Origin: an uncultured Bacteriovoracaceae bacterium
GTDB lineage: Bacteria > Bdellovibrionota > Bacteriovoracia > Bacteriovoracales > Bacteriovoracaceae
Direction: 5' to 3'
NCBI GenBank assembly: GCA_938034385.1
Contig: CALHLC010000030.1
Location: 22,624-86,623 of the forward strand
Length of the DNA stretch: 64,000 nt
Position numbers and translations under genes: made by a program
Notes under the pieces: generated by a model
The model's database searches: none
The model's input: the letters and a program-made list of their open reading frames with translations, nothing else
What the model was told of the DNA's origin: nothing
Part shown: in pieces, positions 19,599-28,351 of the stretch
Numbering within the stretch: the first letter of the stretch is position 1
Layout of the letters: every line of letters begins with the position of its first letter

Positions 19599-20045
19599 TT
19601 ATTGTAAAATAGGAATAACCGATTCAACGTATTCAGGCTGGCCGTATACATTAGTGATTTCCTCAACAAATAAAAGTGCCTTAGGTAAGATCTGTTTTAA
19701 AACAATATCCTGTCTTTTTATCTTCATTCCTTCTCTTAGAACGAACATTCTCTTAGATCTTCCTCCCTTTTCTTTTACTAGGGCCTTTTTGTTGGTCTTT
19801 GAATAGACAATGGCATGAACGACAAGTTTTTCAAGAGGTATATGATTTCCAGGTATTTCGTTAGTAAAAACCCCTCCTTCAAATCTAGATTTTTTCTTAA
19901 CTTTAGATTCACCGTCGCCTAACTCTGGAGATTTAAATGGATCTCTCAAATCATATGGGTTTTCTAGATTTAGTATCTCTTCGAAAACTTCTGTTTGAGA
20001 AAAAGATGTTATAGAAACAAAAAGCAGTAGTATTAAAATTTTCAT
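19599..20045 (-). CDS. pilP: type IV pilus assembly protein PilP
   Basis: This 148-residue periplasmic protein links the inner-membrane PilNO complex to PilQ. The segment NPYDLRDPFKSPE is the family motif that begins the mature region, and the C-terminal beta domain (HAIVYSKTNKKALVKE) follows. Residues 1-16 are a signal sequence, but no lipobox cysteine follows it, whereas PilP is a lipoprotein in many species. The ATG overlaps the pilO stop (ATGA). Confidence 0.9.
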   Translation of the reverse strand: MKILILLLFVSITSFSQTEVFEEILNLENPYDLRDPFKSPELGDGESKVKKKSRFEGGVFTNEIPGNHIPLEKLVVHAIVYSKTNKKALVKEKGGRSKRMFVLREGMKIKRQDIVLKQILPKALLFVEEITNVYGQPEYVESVIPILQ

Positions 20046-20641
20046 CCTTTACCACCTTTTTTCTTCTTCACTTCATGATCTTTATTATAATGAAAAGTTT
20101 CAATAATTGTTTTAAAGTCTACAATCACGTGCTTACTCTTATTAATAATAGAACTTGAAGTTACCTCAACCGAGCTAACGTTAAAAATTCTATCTGGTTT
20201 TTTCATCTTTTCAAAAAACACCAAAAACTGAAGATAAGTTCCTCTACCTTCAAATTCTATACCGTTAGTTATATATAAGCCTCCATGGTTTTCTTTTTCA
20301 TATTTAGGCTTAAATGAAATGTTTTTTATATTTAAACTACGTGCAACTCTTGAAAGCTCATCTAAAATAGCCGTCCTACTACTTATTGGTGGTATAAACT
20401 TTCCGACTTTTTCTAAATCTTCTTTAGACTTATCTACTTTACTTTTAAAATCTTTAACATTCGATCTTACTTCTTTTATTTTTTGAATTGCTTTTTCTAT
20501 TTCATTGTTTTCTTTTTCTAGTGCTGGAATTTTTGACAACTCAGACTTAATTGACTCTTCTTTTTTTTGCCAAGATTCATACAAGTCAGAAAGTCCCACT
20601 CCCATCAATGCAAGAGGTGCTAATATCATTAATAACTTCAA
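20042..20641 (-). CDS. pilO: type IV pilus assembly protein PilO
   Basis: This 199-residue bitopic membrane protein has an N-terminal hydrophobic segment (MKLLMILAPLALMGVG), a coiled coil (about 25-85) and a ferredoxin-like periplasmic domain. The domain carries the typical TYLQFLVFFEKMKKPDRIFNV segment. It pairs with PilN to form the alignment complex. Its start overlaps the pilN stop by four bases. Confidence 0.9.
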   Translation of the reverse strand: MKLLMILAPLALMGVGLSDLYESWQKKEESIKSELSKIPALEKENNEIEKAIQKIKEVRSNVKDFKSKVDKSKEDLEKVGKFIPPISSRTAILDELSRVARSLNIKNISFKPKYEKENHGGLYITNGIEFEGRGTYLQFLVFFEKMKKPDRIFNVSSVEVTSSSIINKSKHVIVDFKTIIETFHYNKDHEVKKKKGGKG

Positions 20642-21240
20642 AAGCTCACCACCTCAGATTCAATAAAAAACTCTTCTACTCTTTTCCCTGAAGGTTTTAT
20701 TGTTTTTGTAACATGATTCACCAACTTTACTTTTTTATTTAAAAAAATTGAAGAGTCTAATTGTTTAATAAATTTATTAAGCTTAGCAAACGTTAACGCA
20801 TACCCATTAATTTTAACTTTTTTATTTCTCAAACTAATATTTTTAATCCAAACTTCTTTAGGAATATTTTCAGAGACATATTTCATTATTCTCATTGGAT
20901 TATTCTTCTTCTCTAAAACCTCTTTCACTATCTGAGTTTTCTTAATAAATTCAGCCTCTGCTTCTTTAAACTCTTTTAGTTTTCTTTCTTCAGCTTTAAT
21001 TCCCTTCGAGCTTCTCTTTAGAGTTTTATTTTTTATTAAGACCGAAGAAACCTCACTTACTTTATCTTCAACTTCTTTATCCCACTGATCTTGATAAAAA
21101 AGTTGAGGCCCAAATCCAATCAAAACACAGATCGCCCACAAAGGGATGTTTAGACTTCTCACATCTACATTTTCTGAAATCTTGCTTCCTAAAGATCCTT
21201 TTTTCGATTTCTCGTTATAATTTAGATTAATCTTAATCAT
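20638..21240 (-). CDS. pilN: type IV pilus assembly protein PilN
   Basis: The 200-residue PilN-like protein starts MIKINLN, the conserved cytoplasmic peptide that inserts into PilM. A membrane segment (about 33-50) and a coiled coil (about 60-105) follow, then a Fimbrial-assembly-type domain (PKEVWIKNISLRNKKVKINGYA). It overlaps the end of pilM by eight bases. Its position between pilM and pilO makes the assignment firm despite low sequence conservation. Confidence 0.92.
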   Translation of the reverse strand: MIKINLNYNEKSKKGSLGSKISENVDVRSLNIPLWAICVLIGFGPQLFYQDQWDKEVEDKVSEVSSVLIKNKTLKRSSKGIKAEERKLKEFKEAEAEFIKKTQIVKEVLEKKNNPMRIMKYVSENIPKEVWIKNISLRNKKVKINGYALTFAKLNKFIKQLDSSIFLNKKVKLVNHVTKTIKPSGKRVEEFFIESEVVSF

Positions 21241-22300
21241 ATGCTCTTAAACCTAACCCCAAGCATACGGCTCCTGAATATGTTAAATATTCTATGATTC
21301 CGTCACTAATATTACCTTTAGTGGAAACACTTATTTTTCTCAAAGGATCAAGTGTTTCAACTGAGATATCTAAACCTTCAATAAGGTCTTCTATAATTCC
21401 GGGCTGTCTTGAACAACCACCAGTAATAAAGCAATGCTTTATTCTATCTTCCGAATTTGATGATGTATAAAACGCAACTGCATCCACAACTTTGCTAGTA
21501 ATAGATTTTGAAATCTTCTTAATCGCAGCTAGAACTTCATCAGGATATTTTGTATCAGTTTGATTCATTTTTTTTAAGTCTTCAGCTTGATTAAAGTCAA
21601 TACCAACTTCTTTTTGAATCTCTTCTGTAGTATTTACTCCACCCATAATAATAGTTTTAACAAGTAAAGGTAATCCGTTTCGATAGACAATAATCTTAGT
21701 ACTTTGTGCACCAAAGTCTATAATTAAAGTTCCATCTCTATATTCATGTAAGTAATCACTGTAGTTGTGTTCAAAGATATTTATTAAAGATAACACTTGT
21801 AAATCAACTGTTTTCATCTTCAACCCAGAAGCAAAAATTATTTCTTGATATCTTGCAATATCTTGAATCTTTGCAGCGGCCATTACAACATCTCGATTAA
21901 CTTCATTGGTTTTTTCCATGATATGTAACGACACTTCAGCATTTTCCATTCCAAAAGGAATAAACTGCTCTGCTTCCCAGTGAATATGATCTTCAATATC
22001 ATCTTTTGATCCCTCTGGAGATTTCATAGATTTAACTATTGATCCACTTCCAGCTAATCCAAAACATACATCTTTATTTTTAAAACCACCTTCTTTAAAA
22101 GCCGATCTAATTTGTTCTACAATTTGAGTTCTATCGTTTATTTCTTCTTCTAAAATTGCAGATTCAGATAATGGAGCAAATGAAAAAGATTTCAAAGTAT
22201 AAGTACCTTTTTTACCTTGAGCCAAAGTTGCTAATTTTATAGCACTCTGCCCAATGTCCAAACCAATTAAAGGCTGCTTTCCTAATAGACTATCAAACAC
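21233..22300 (-). CDS. pilM: type IV pilus assembly protein PilM
   Basis: This 355-residue actin-fold (FtsA/MreB-like) cytoplasmic ATP-binding protein has phosphate-1 motif IGLDIGQSAIKLATL near residue 12 and LIIDFGAQSTKIIVYRNG near 192. The adenosine-type motif is CFITGGCSRQPGI near 288. In the pilus machine it binds the PilN N-terminus and relays motor activity. The start is GTG at 22300 with AAAGGA upstream. It is the first gene of the pilMNOPQ operon. Confidence 0.95.
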   Translation of the reverse strand: MFDSLLGKQPLIGLDIGQSAIKLATLAQGKKGTYTLKSFSFAPLSESAILEEEINDRTQIVEQIRSAFKEGGFKNKDVCFGLAGSGSIVKSMKSPEGSKDDIEDHIHWEAEQFIPFGMENAEVSLHIMEKTNEVNRDVVMAAAKIQDIARYQEIIFASGLKMKTVDLQVLSLINIFEHNYSDYLHEYRDGTLIIDFGAQSTKIIVYRNGLPLLVKTIIMGGVNTTEEIQKEVGIDFNQAEDLKKMNQTDTKYPDEVLAAIKKISKSITSKVVDAVAFYTSSNSEDRIKHCFITGGCSRQPGIIEDLIEGLDISVETLDPLRKISVSTKGNISDGIIEYLTYSGAVCLGLGLRAYD

Positions 22301-22324
22301 TACTTATCCTTTTTACCTTCTATA

Positions 22325-22352
22325 ATTATAAACTAGGTAGCCGTGAATACAA
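22325..22352 (-). promoter_or_regulatory. putative promoter for pilMNOPQ
   Basis: On the minus strand, TTGTAT (22352-22347) is followed after 16 bases by a perfect TATAAT (22330-22325), about 25 bases before the pilM GTG. This would give pilMNOPQ transcription independent of pilD. Confidence 0.45.
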
Positions 22353-22367
22353 AAAAAATTTAGATCT

Positions 22368-23129
22368 TTATGTAAATTTTAAGAATAGACTTTCCAAAAA
22401 TCCCGGAAAAAAGAGCTGAATACTTGAGACAAACAGTATGGATGGACCAAAAGGGACTGGTACTTCTTTGTCTGATACTTTTCCAATGGCCATCAAAGCA
22501 AGAATAACAAGAGTTCCAAGAAGTGAGCTAAAAATAATTGTATATAAAATGTTAAATGGCCCTAGATAAATCCCAAGCATTCCAAAAAGGACTATATCTC
22601 CTCCACCCAGACCAATTTGACCTTTATATTTTTCGTAGGCATAACCCAAAAGAAAAAGTGGAATAAAGCCAATAATAAATCCAAAAATATAATGCTGCCA
22701 AGAATAATCCCTAACAGCTAACACAAGCAAACATGCTCCTATAATTAAATTAAGCGAATGTGGCAAAATATAATGTTCTAAATCTATAAAAAACTGAACT
22801 ATAAAAAGACAAATCACTATAGAGAACATAATCATTTTAAGCTGATCTACTTCAAAGTATCTCATGAAGACATAACTACCTAGAAGCGCAGTTAAGAGTT
22901 CAACGAATGGATATTTTGGGGAAATTCTCTCTTTACAGTTTTTGCACTTCCCTGCCAAATATACGTAACTTAATATTGGAATATTTTCTTTCCATGTAAT
23001 TAACTTTTTACACTTAGTACAATTTGATCTTTTAACAACAATATCTTCTTCTCGAGGAATCCTATAAATCAGAACATTTAGAAAACTTCCTATTAATAAG
23101 AAAAAGATAAATACAGCTATTGATATCAA
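22368..23129 (-). CDS. pilD: prepilin peptidase / N-methyltransferase PilD
   Basis: The 253-residue polytopic membrane enzyme cleaves type III signal peptides of prepilins and methylates the new N-terminus. It has the N-terminal GSFLNVLIYRIPRE motif and two CxxC pairs (CTKCKK and CKNCKE). The two catalytic aspartates of the GxGD protease family lie in FFIDLEHYILP and GLGGGDIVLFG. The start is TTG at 23129, overlapping the upstream TGA (TTGA) and preceded by AAGGGA, so it is translationally coupled to the permease gene. Confidence 0.95.
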   Translation of the reverse strand: MISIAVFIFFLLIGSFLNVLIYRIPREEDIVVKRSNCTKCKKLITWKENIPILSYVYLAGKCKNCKERISPKYPFVELLTALLGSYVFMRYFEVDQLKMIMFSIVICLFIVQFFIDLEHYILPHSLNLIIGACLLVLAVRDYSWQHYIFGFIIGFIPLFLLGYAYEKYKGQIGLGGGDIVLFGMLGIYLGPFNILYTIIFSSLLGTLVILALMAIGKVSDKEVPVPFGPSILFVSSIQLFFPGFLESLFLKFT

Positions 23130-23887
23130 TGAATATCCCTTGATTTAAACACATAGTATGACAAAGCAGAAATCACTAAGTAATACATTAATCCATAGAG
23201 TATAATTTTCAAATATACGATACTCTCCAACGGAGCCTCTCCGACATAATTAGATAAATTTAACTTATAAAAATTTGGCATTGCTAAATTTATATATCCA
23301 AGAACTTTTGCCATGAATCCCTTAATGAAAAACCTTGAAGTACTTATCCCTTCAAAGAGTGAAGTGAATATAAAGATTGAAAAGCATAGAAAATAATTTA
23401 AATATTCGTTAATAAAAAATGAAAAAAGCATGCTCATAGCTGAGATTACGAGGGTTGATAAGAAAAGTGTACTTAAAGAATAAACGATGTTTACATCAAA
23501 AATCCCTCCAAAAAATGAGTAAAGAGCAATAACTAAAGCTGATAAAAAGATAAATATCATCCCAATAATTAGAACTTTTCCAATTATCTTACCAATAAAA
23601 AATTCTAAGCGGCTGACTCCTTGGCTAAGAACAAGAGGAAGGGTCCCATTTTCAATTTCTTTTTTTATACTACTTGCACTTATAAACAATGATGTAAAAA
23701 TCAAAAATAAGTATATAATTGTTTGCCCTATATCAATAGTTGTTTTAGCGACAGTCTTGTAAGTAAGCTGTGCACTTACAAACGTTAACAAAAATACAAT
23801 TACTCCTATAAAGAGAGTTGCATAAAAAGATTTTCCTTTTATGAATTCTTTAACAGATAAAAATGCAATACTTTTTACTTTGTTCAT
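23126..23887 (-). CDS. ABC-2 type permease of the pilus cluster (PilI-like)
   Basis: The 253-residue protein has six hydrophobic segments and the ABC-2 transporter layout. The SRLEFFIGKIIGKVLIIGM segment resembles the coupling region of such permeases. It overlaps the ATPase gene upstream (ATGA) and pilD downstream (TTGA). The M. xanthus pilus cluster has an ABC pair (pilH, pilI) at this place between pilA and pilD, so I infer it is the PilI equivalent, required there for pilus assembly by an unclear mechanism. The substrate is unknown. Confidence 0.8.
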   Translation of the reverse strand: MNKVKSIAFLSVKEFIKGKSFYATLFIGVIVFLLTFVSAQLTYKTVAKTTIDIGQTIIYLFLIFTSLFISASSIKKEIENGTLPLVLSQGVSRLEFFIGKIIGKVLIIGMIFIFLSALVIALYSFFGGIFDVNIVYSLSTLFLSTLVISAMSMLFSFFINEYLNYFLCFSIFIFTSLFEGISTSRFFIKGFMAKVLGYINLAMPNFYKLNLSNYVGEAPLESIVYLKIILYGLMYYLVISALSYYVFKSRDIH

Positions 23888-24687
23888 AAAATACTTCTCT
23901 CGATTTTTATGACATTCAATAGTTTATATTTTTTTTCTTTTAATCCTTGCAATGACTCACTTAAAGAACTTTCATCTGCAACAACTTCACTCACTACATT
24001 TTCTTTTAAGTATTTAATCCTATACGTCTGATTCAAGTCATAAAAGTATTCTTGGGCAAGACCATTAAATTCGATTCTCCCATTTACAATCTTTATAATT
24101 CTATTACTCAAATCTGCAATATCCTGCATATTATGACTGGTGATAAAAAACGACTTTCCGTCTTTTGAAAACTCTTTAATTATATCCTTGATGATCTCCC
24201 TTGCATTTATGTCAACACCAGATAAGGGTTCATCCAAAATAACGAGTTCTGGATCATTGATCAAAGCAGAAACAAATCCAAGTTTTTGAATCATTCCTTT
24301 AGAATAATTTTTAATTCTCTTTTCTTGATCATTTTGAATTTGCAATCTCTCAAGCAAGTCTATGACTGATGATCTTTTCAATGAATTTGTATTAAGACTT
24401 GAAACAAAACTTAAAAACTCTCTACCAGTTAAGTCTTTATATAACTTTGTTTTCTCGGGAAGGTATCCAATAGATTTAGTGTTTTTTTCTATTTTTCCAC
24501 TTTCAATTCTTATAAGATCTAGAATCGCTCGAATAGTCGTTGATTTACCACTACCATTTGCCCCTATAAAACCAATAATTTCACCTTTTTGAATATTAAG
24601 ACTAACTTTATCAAGAACTTTTTGATGCTCTTTATTTTTATTGATAAAATACTTTTTAGTGACATTATTTAAATCAACAATATTCAT
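23884..24687 (-). CDS. ABC transporter ATPase of the pilus cluster (PilH-like)
   Basis: The 267-residue nucleotide-binding protein has Walker A GANGSGKST, signature YSKGMIQKL, Walker B LVILDEPLSGVD and the H-loop SHN. The start is placed at ATG 24687 (MNIVDLNNVTKKYFI), which gives the usual N-terminus. An upstream TTG-type extension to 24756 would run into the divergent gene and adds non-homologous residues. It pairs with the overlapping permease and occupies the pilH position of the M. xanthus-like gene order. Confidence 0.85.
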   Translation of the reverse strand: MNIVDLNNVTKKYFINKNKEHQKVLDKVSLNIQKGEIIGFIGANGSGKSTTIRAILDLIRIESGKIEKNTKSIGYLPEKTKLYKDLTGREFLSFVSSLNTNSLKRSSVIDLLERLQIQNDQEKRIKNYSKGMIQKLGFVSALINDPELVILDEPLSGVDINAREIIKDIIKEFSKDGKSFFITSHNMQDIADLSNRIIKIVNGRIEFNGLAQEYFYDLNQTYRIKYLKENVVSEVVADESSLSESLQGLKEKKYKLLNVIKIERSIL

Positions 24688-24739
24688 GGTTTTGTTTTCA
24701 TCTTTGTTTTTACTTAATTCTAGTATCAATTTACCAAAA

Positions 24740-25276
24740 ATGAAAAACTCTACCAATACAAATTTAAGCTCTAATTTAGTTAATTTTTCTGGGAAATTTA
24801 ATAAGTTCTTATCATCTTTAATTTGGATAGAAACACTTTTAGATTCTAATACTGATCATTACAAAGGTGAGCCTTTACAGTCTTGGCACTACAATAGATT
24901 TAATGCGATAACGGATCTAGATCCAACCTTTTTAGAAGCATACAAATATGGAGGATTATTCCTGTCAGTCATAAAAGATGATATTCCTGCAGCTACAGAG
25001 TTATATAAAAAAGGCATAGCTAAATTTCCACAAAATTATCACTTAAACCTATATGGTGCTCTTCACTTTATAACTGAAACAAATAATTATGAAATTGCTA
25101 ATTTATATTTAGACACTATTAAAAAAAAACACCCAACAAATCCACTTATTAAATCTTTATATTACTCAACAAAATTAAAGTCCATAGGCGATAAAGCTCT
25201 TTTAAGAAATGAAATTCTCAAAGACCCAATTAACCCTCAATTTAAAAAATTTTTACTAAAGAAACTTAAGCTCTAA
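24740..25276 (+). CDS. TPR-like protein in the PilG position, inverted
   Basis: The 178-residue protein has helical-repeat character: [12 protein letters not shown] near residue 28, then [17 protein letters not shown] and [24 protein letters not shown], which look like two or three TPR hairpins. It is the only plus-strand gene in the pilus cluster, divergent from the ABC ATPase and tail-to-tail with pilA (stops overlap by three bases). The start is uncertain. ATG 24740 keeps it clear of the ATPase gene, while an in-frame ATG at 24686 would add a hydrophobic leader (MVLFSSLFLLNSS). No ribosome-binding site decides it. By position it could replace M. xanthus PilG; this is inference. Confidence 0.65.
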   Translation: MKNSTNTNLSSNLVNFSGKFNKFLSSLIWIETLLDSNTDHYKGEPLQSWHYNRFNAITDLDPTFLEAYKYGGLFLSVIKDDIPAATELYKKGIAKFPQNYHLNLYGALHFITETNNYEIANLYLDTIKKKHPTNPLIKSLYYSTKLKSIGDKALLRNEILKDPINPQFKKFLLKKLKL

Positions 25277-25794
25277 TAACCAGCTTGTACATGATCTAAC
25301 TTTTTAACATTGTTAATACACCATTGATCAACTGTACCAGAGTTTGAAATTTTCGCTGCCGCTCCAGCTCCAAACCCATTTTCTCCTGAAGCACCACAGG
25401 TATGTGTTAACCCTTGCCCTGCTGGTCCTCCTCCATAATTCTTAAGCCCAGAAAACACCCCATCCGTTGCAGTATTACCACTAGTACAACCTGTTGGTAA
25501 ATCAGTCCCACCAGTGGTTGCAACCGTCATTACTCCAACTGTATAGTACATATTTGCTTGTTCATCTGCAGAGGGAGAAAAACCCATAAAGCTTAAACAA
25601 TACGCGTAAGTTCCATATTCAGCATTAAATCCAGCTTCAGCTGTATGAATAGAGCCCAAAGAAACTTTCGCTTCTGAAGTACGAGCCTTGGCTTGATATT
25701 TTTGATAATTCGGAACTGCAACTGCACTTAAAATTCCAATAATTGCAACAACGACTAATAACTCTATTAGTGTAAAACCATTATTATTTTTCAT
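25273..25794 (-). CDS. pilA: type IV major pilin PilA
   Basis: The 173-residue prepilin has a short leader MKNNNG cleaved before F, the methylated N-terminal helix [20 protein letters not shown] with Glu at +5, and a Cys-containing C-terminal globular domain. Four cysteines (in TYAYC, TGCTS, HTCGA, QWCIN) could form two disulfides. It is the substrate of PilD and is assembled by PilB/PilC. It has its own AT-rich promoter region and an AAGGGG ribosome-binding site. It lies downstream of pilC without the pilS-pilR pair found there in M. xanthus. Confidence 0.95.
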   Translation of the reverse strand: MKNNNGFTLIELLVVVAIIGILSAVAVPNYQKYQAKARTSEAKVSLGSIHTAEAGFNAEYGTYAYCLSFMGFSPSADEQANMYYTVGVMTVATTGGTDLPTGCTSGNTATDGVFSGLKNYGGGPAGQGLTHTCGASGENGFGAGAAAKISNSGTVDQWCINNVKKLDHVQAGY

Positions 25795-25814
25795 AAACGT
25801 ACCCCTTAATAATA

Positions 25815-25826
25815 GTATAATTATAC
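25815..25826. promoter_or_regulatory. palindromic -10 region upstream of pilA
   Basis: The 12-bp perfect palindrome GTATAATTATAC lies 20-32 bases upstream of the pilA start. On the minus strand it contains a consensus TATAAT (25825-25820). No good -35 and no sigma-54 GG/GC pair are seen. It is a plausible promoter core, and an operator role for the dyad is possible but unproven. Confidence 0.4.
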
Positions 25827-25874
25827 CCCAAGTATTGAATATTTAAAATAAATCTCTGAGAAGTTTTATCCTCT

Positions 25875-27101
25875 TTATGCTCCACCGGCTTGGACAAACA
25901 TAGGCATATACATAGCTAAGAGAACACCGCCAACCATAATAGCCAATCCTACAATGAGTAATGGCTCCAACATTTGAGTCATTGTTTGAATACTTCCTTC
26001 AACTTCGACTTCAAAAACCTTTGACACTTTTTTCAACATTTCATCCAAATTTCCTGTCGACTCTCCAACATTGATCATTTGAGTAATTAAGTCGGGAAAG
26101 TAAGAGATTCTACTTAAAGGTTCTGCAATATTTCTACCACTTACAACTGAAGCTCTAACCCTTCTTATATCTTTTGCAATGACACTATTATCAATTGTAT
26201 CTGCACAAACTTCCAAGGCATCAACAATAGAAATACCTGCTCCTAACATTGTTGCAAGTGTTTGAGAAAAAGAACTTAAGCTTCCTTTAATTACAACTGT
26301 TCCAAGAACAGGTACTTTTAAAATGAATTTATCAAAAAGCTTTTTTCCTGAGTCTGTTTTTTTTATGAAGTGATGAATTCCTCCACCAGTAATAATGCAA
26401 ACTCCAATTATTTTAAAAATATGATTTTGAAAAAACTCAGAAATATCTATAACAAATTGAGTGATCCAAGGGATTTCATTCCCGCTCTCTTCAAGCATTT
26501 CAACAAATGTTGGAACAACAAAGGTCATTAAACCAATAATAACCACGACACCTATCGTAAGAACTATTGATGGATACATCATGGCTGATTTTATTTGAGA
26601 TTTAAGAGCAATTCTTCTTTCAATAAAAGCATCTAGCTTCACTAAAATATCATCCAAAATCCCGGCCATCTCTCCTGCTTTTATTAACTGGCAGTAAAGT
26701 TTTGGAAAACCAGGCTCTTTGCTCATCGCCTCATTTAAAGTCATCCCTTCACTCACCCCTCTTGAAATACGTGTAAGTGCTTTTTTTAAAGGAGCTTTCT
26801 TTTCTTGTTTTCTTAAAATATCAAGTGATTGCAAAATTGGAACACCAGCATTTACAAGAGTTGCCAATTGCTTAGTAAACCTTCCAATGTCTTTTTCAGA
26901 ATATCCTCCACCAACAGCTTTAAACTCTGCCCACATTTCAAAAAGATCAACCTCTGAAAGCTTATTTGGTTTGGTTAATTTTCTTGCACGAATTCCTTTC
27001 CTTCTAAGAAGTCTCTTGGCATCTTGTTGATCTTTGGCTTCTATTTCACCAATGATCCTTCTACCTGTTTGATCTAATCCTTCGTACTTAAAATCTGCCA
27101 T
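25875..27101 (-). CDS. pilC: type IV pilus inner-membrane platform protein PilC
   Basis: This 408-residue GspF-family protein has two homologous cytoplasmic domains (about 70-190 and 275-390) separated by three membrane helices (about 172-192, 215-240, 378-400). The first domain carries FTKQLATLVNAGVPILQSLDIL and the second FSQTLATMLGAGISIVDALEV. It anchors the PilB/PilT motors to pilin assembly. It follows pilT by four bases. Confidence 0.96.
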   Translation of the reverse strand: MADFKYEGLDQTGRRIIGEIEAKDQQDAKRLLRRKGIRARKLTKPNKLSEVDLFEMWAEFKAVGGGYSEKDIGRFTKQLATLVNAGVPILQSLDILRKQEKKAPLKKALTRISRGVSEGMTLNEAMSKEPGFPKLYCQLIKAGEMAGILDDILVKLDAFIERRIALKSQIKSAMMYPSIVLTIGVVVIIGLMTFVVPTFVEMLEESGNEIPWITQFVIDISEFFQNHIFKIIGVCIITGGGIHHFIKKTDSGKKLFDKFILKVPVLGTVVIKGSLSSFSQTLATMLGAGISIVDALEVCADTIDNSVIAKDIRRVRASVVSGRNIAEPLSRISYFPDLITQMINVGESTGNLDEMLKKVSKVFEVEVEGSIQTMTQMLEPLLIVGLAIMVGGVLLAMYMPMFVQAGGA

Positions 27102-27105
27102 TTAC

Positions 27106-28335
27106 TTAGGCACTCCTTCTCATTTTTTCTAATCCAAGAGTTTTTAACATCTCCTCAGGTGCATTTGAATAATCAATTGCAGATTGTTTTGTTATCAATC
27201 CTTTATCAACTGCTGAAATTAATGCCTGGTTCATTGTCGACATACCCGTTTCGTCTTGACCAATTTGCATCTGTGAATATATTTGATGGATTTTATTTTC
27301 TCTAATTAAGTTTCTTATAGCCAGTGTTGGAACAAGAACTTCTTGTATTAATTGTCTTCCCCCGCTTACTTTCGGGACCAGTTGTTGAGCAACAACTCCC
27401 TGCAAAACAAATGACAGCAAACTCCTTATCTGGTTTTGTTTATCTGAAGGAAAAACATTTACTAGTCTATTAATTGTTTGAACAGTTGAATTCGTATGAA
27501 GAGTTCCAAAAACAAGGTGACCAGTCTCTGCAATAGTTAAAGCTGCTTCTATTGTCTCCACATCTCTTAGCTCCCCTACCATAATAATATCTGGATCTTG
27601 CCTTAATAAACTTTTCAACCCTCGTGCAAAGCTTGATGAATCAACACCAATCTCTCTTTGATTTACAATACAACCTTTATGTTGATGAACAAACTCAATA
27701 GGATCTTCAAGAGTTATAATATGACCTGAATGAGTTTGATTTAATCTATCTAAAATAGAAGCTAAAGTTGTCGACTTACCTGAACCAGTTGGGCCTGTTA
27801 CTAAAATCAATCCATTAATTGCCGAAGTCATATCTAACAAAATCTGAGGTAAACCAAGAGCGTCAAAATCTGGAACAACTGAAGGGATGAGTCTAAACGC
27901 TGCTGATATTTTCCCTTGAGCATAAAATACATTTACTCTAAATCTTGCAAGGTTTCTAACACCAAAAGAAAAGTCTAACTCTAAGTTTTGTTCTAACTCT
28001 TTTTTCTGCTTATCTGTTAAAATTTGATAAATCATTTTTCTAGTAAGCTTATCTGTTAACGGTGCTACTTTAATTCTAACTACTTCTCCATTCATTCTAA
28101 GAGCAGGAGGAGAACCAACTGATAGATGTAAATCAGAAGCTCCTTGTTGGACCATTAACTTAAATAATTGTTGTATTTTTACTTGACCGATATCAGTGTG
28201 AGTGGCTTTTTGTGTTCTTGTAGGATCCCCACTCATAATTTGAGTTGCATCCGATAAATCACTACTTTGTTCTTCACTCATTACTTCAGTAACTTCTGTT
28301 TTGTCATGATCATCTAATTTATTTTCATCGCTCAT
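27106..28335 (-). CDS. pilT: type IV pilus retraction ATPase PilT
   Basis: This 409-residue hexameric ATPase depolymerises pili. Walker A is GPTGSGKSTT, the Asp box follows in ITLEDPIEFVH, Walker B is DPDIIMVGELRD and the His box GHLVFGTLHT. The PilT-specific AIRNLIRE motif needed for retraction is present. Compared with typical PilT (about 345 residues) it has an N-terminal acidic, Ser/Thr-rich extension of about 50 residues (TEVMSEEQSS, DATQIMSGDPTRT). Ribosome-binding site AAGGGA precedes the ATG. It lies 16 bases after pilB. Confidence 0.97.
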   Translation of the reverse strand: MSDENKLDDHDKTEVTEVMSEEQSSDLSDATQIMSGDPTRTQKATHTDIGQVKIQQLFKLMVQQGASDLHLSVGSPPALRMNGEVVRIKVAPLTDKLTRKMIYQILTDKQKKELEQNLELDFSFGVRNLARFRVNVFYAQGKISAAFRLIPSVVPDFDALGLPQILLDMTSAINGLILVTGPTGSGKSTTLASILDRLNQTHSGHIITLEDPIEFVHQHKGCIVNQREIGVDSSSFARGLKSLLRQDPDIIMVGELRDVETIEAALTIAETGHLVFGTLHTNSTVQTINRLVNVFPSDKQNQIRSLLSFVLQGVVAQQLVPKVSGGRQLIQEVLVPTLAIRNLIRENKIHQIYSQMQIGQDETGMSTMNQALISAVDKGLITKQSAIDYSNAPEEMLKTLGLEKMRRSA

Positions 28336-28351
28336 TATATTTCCCTTATTC

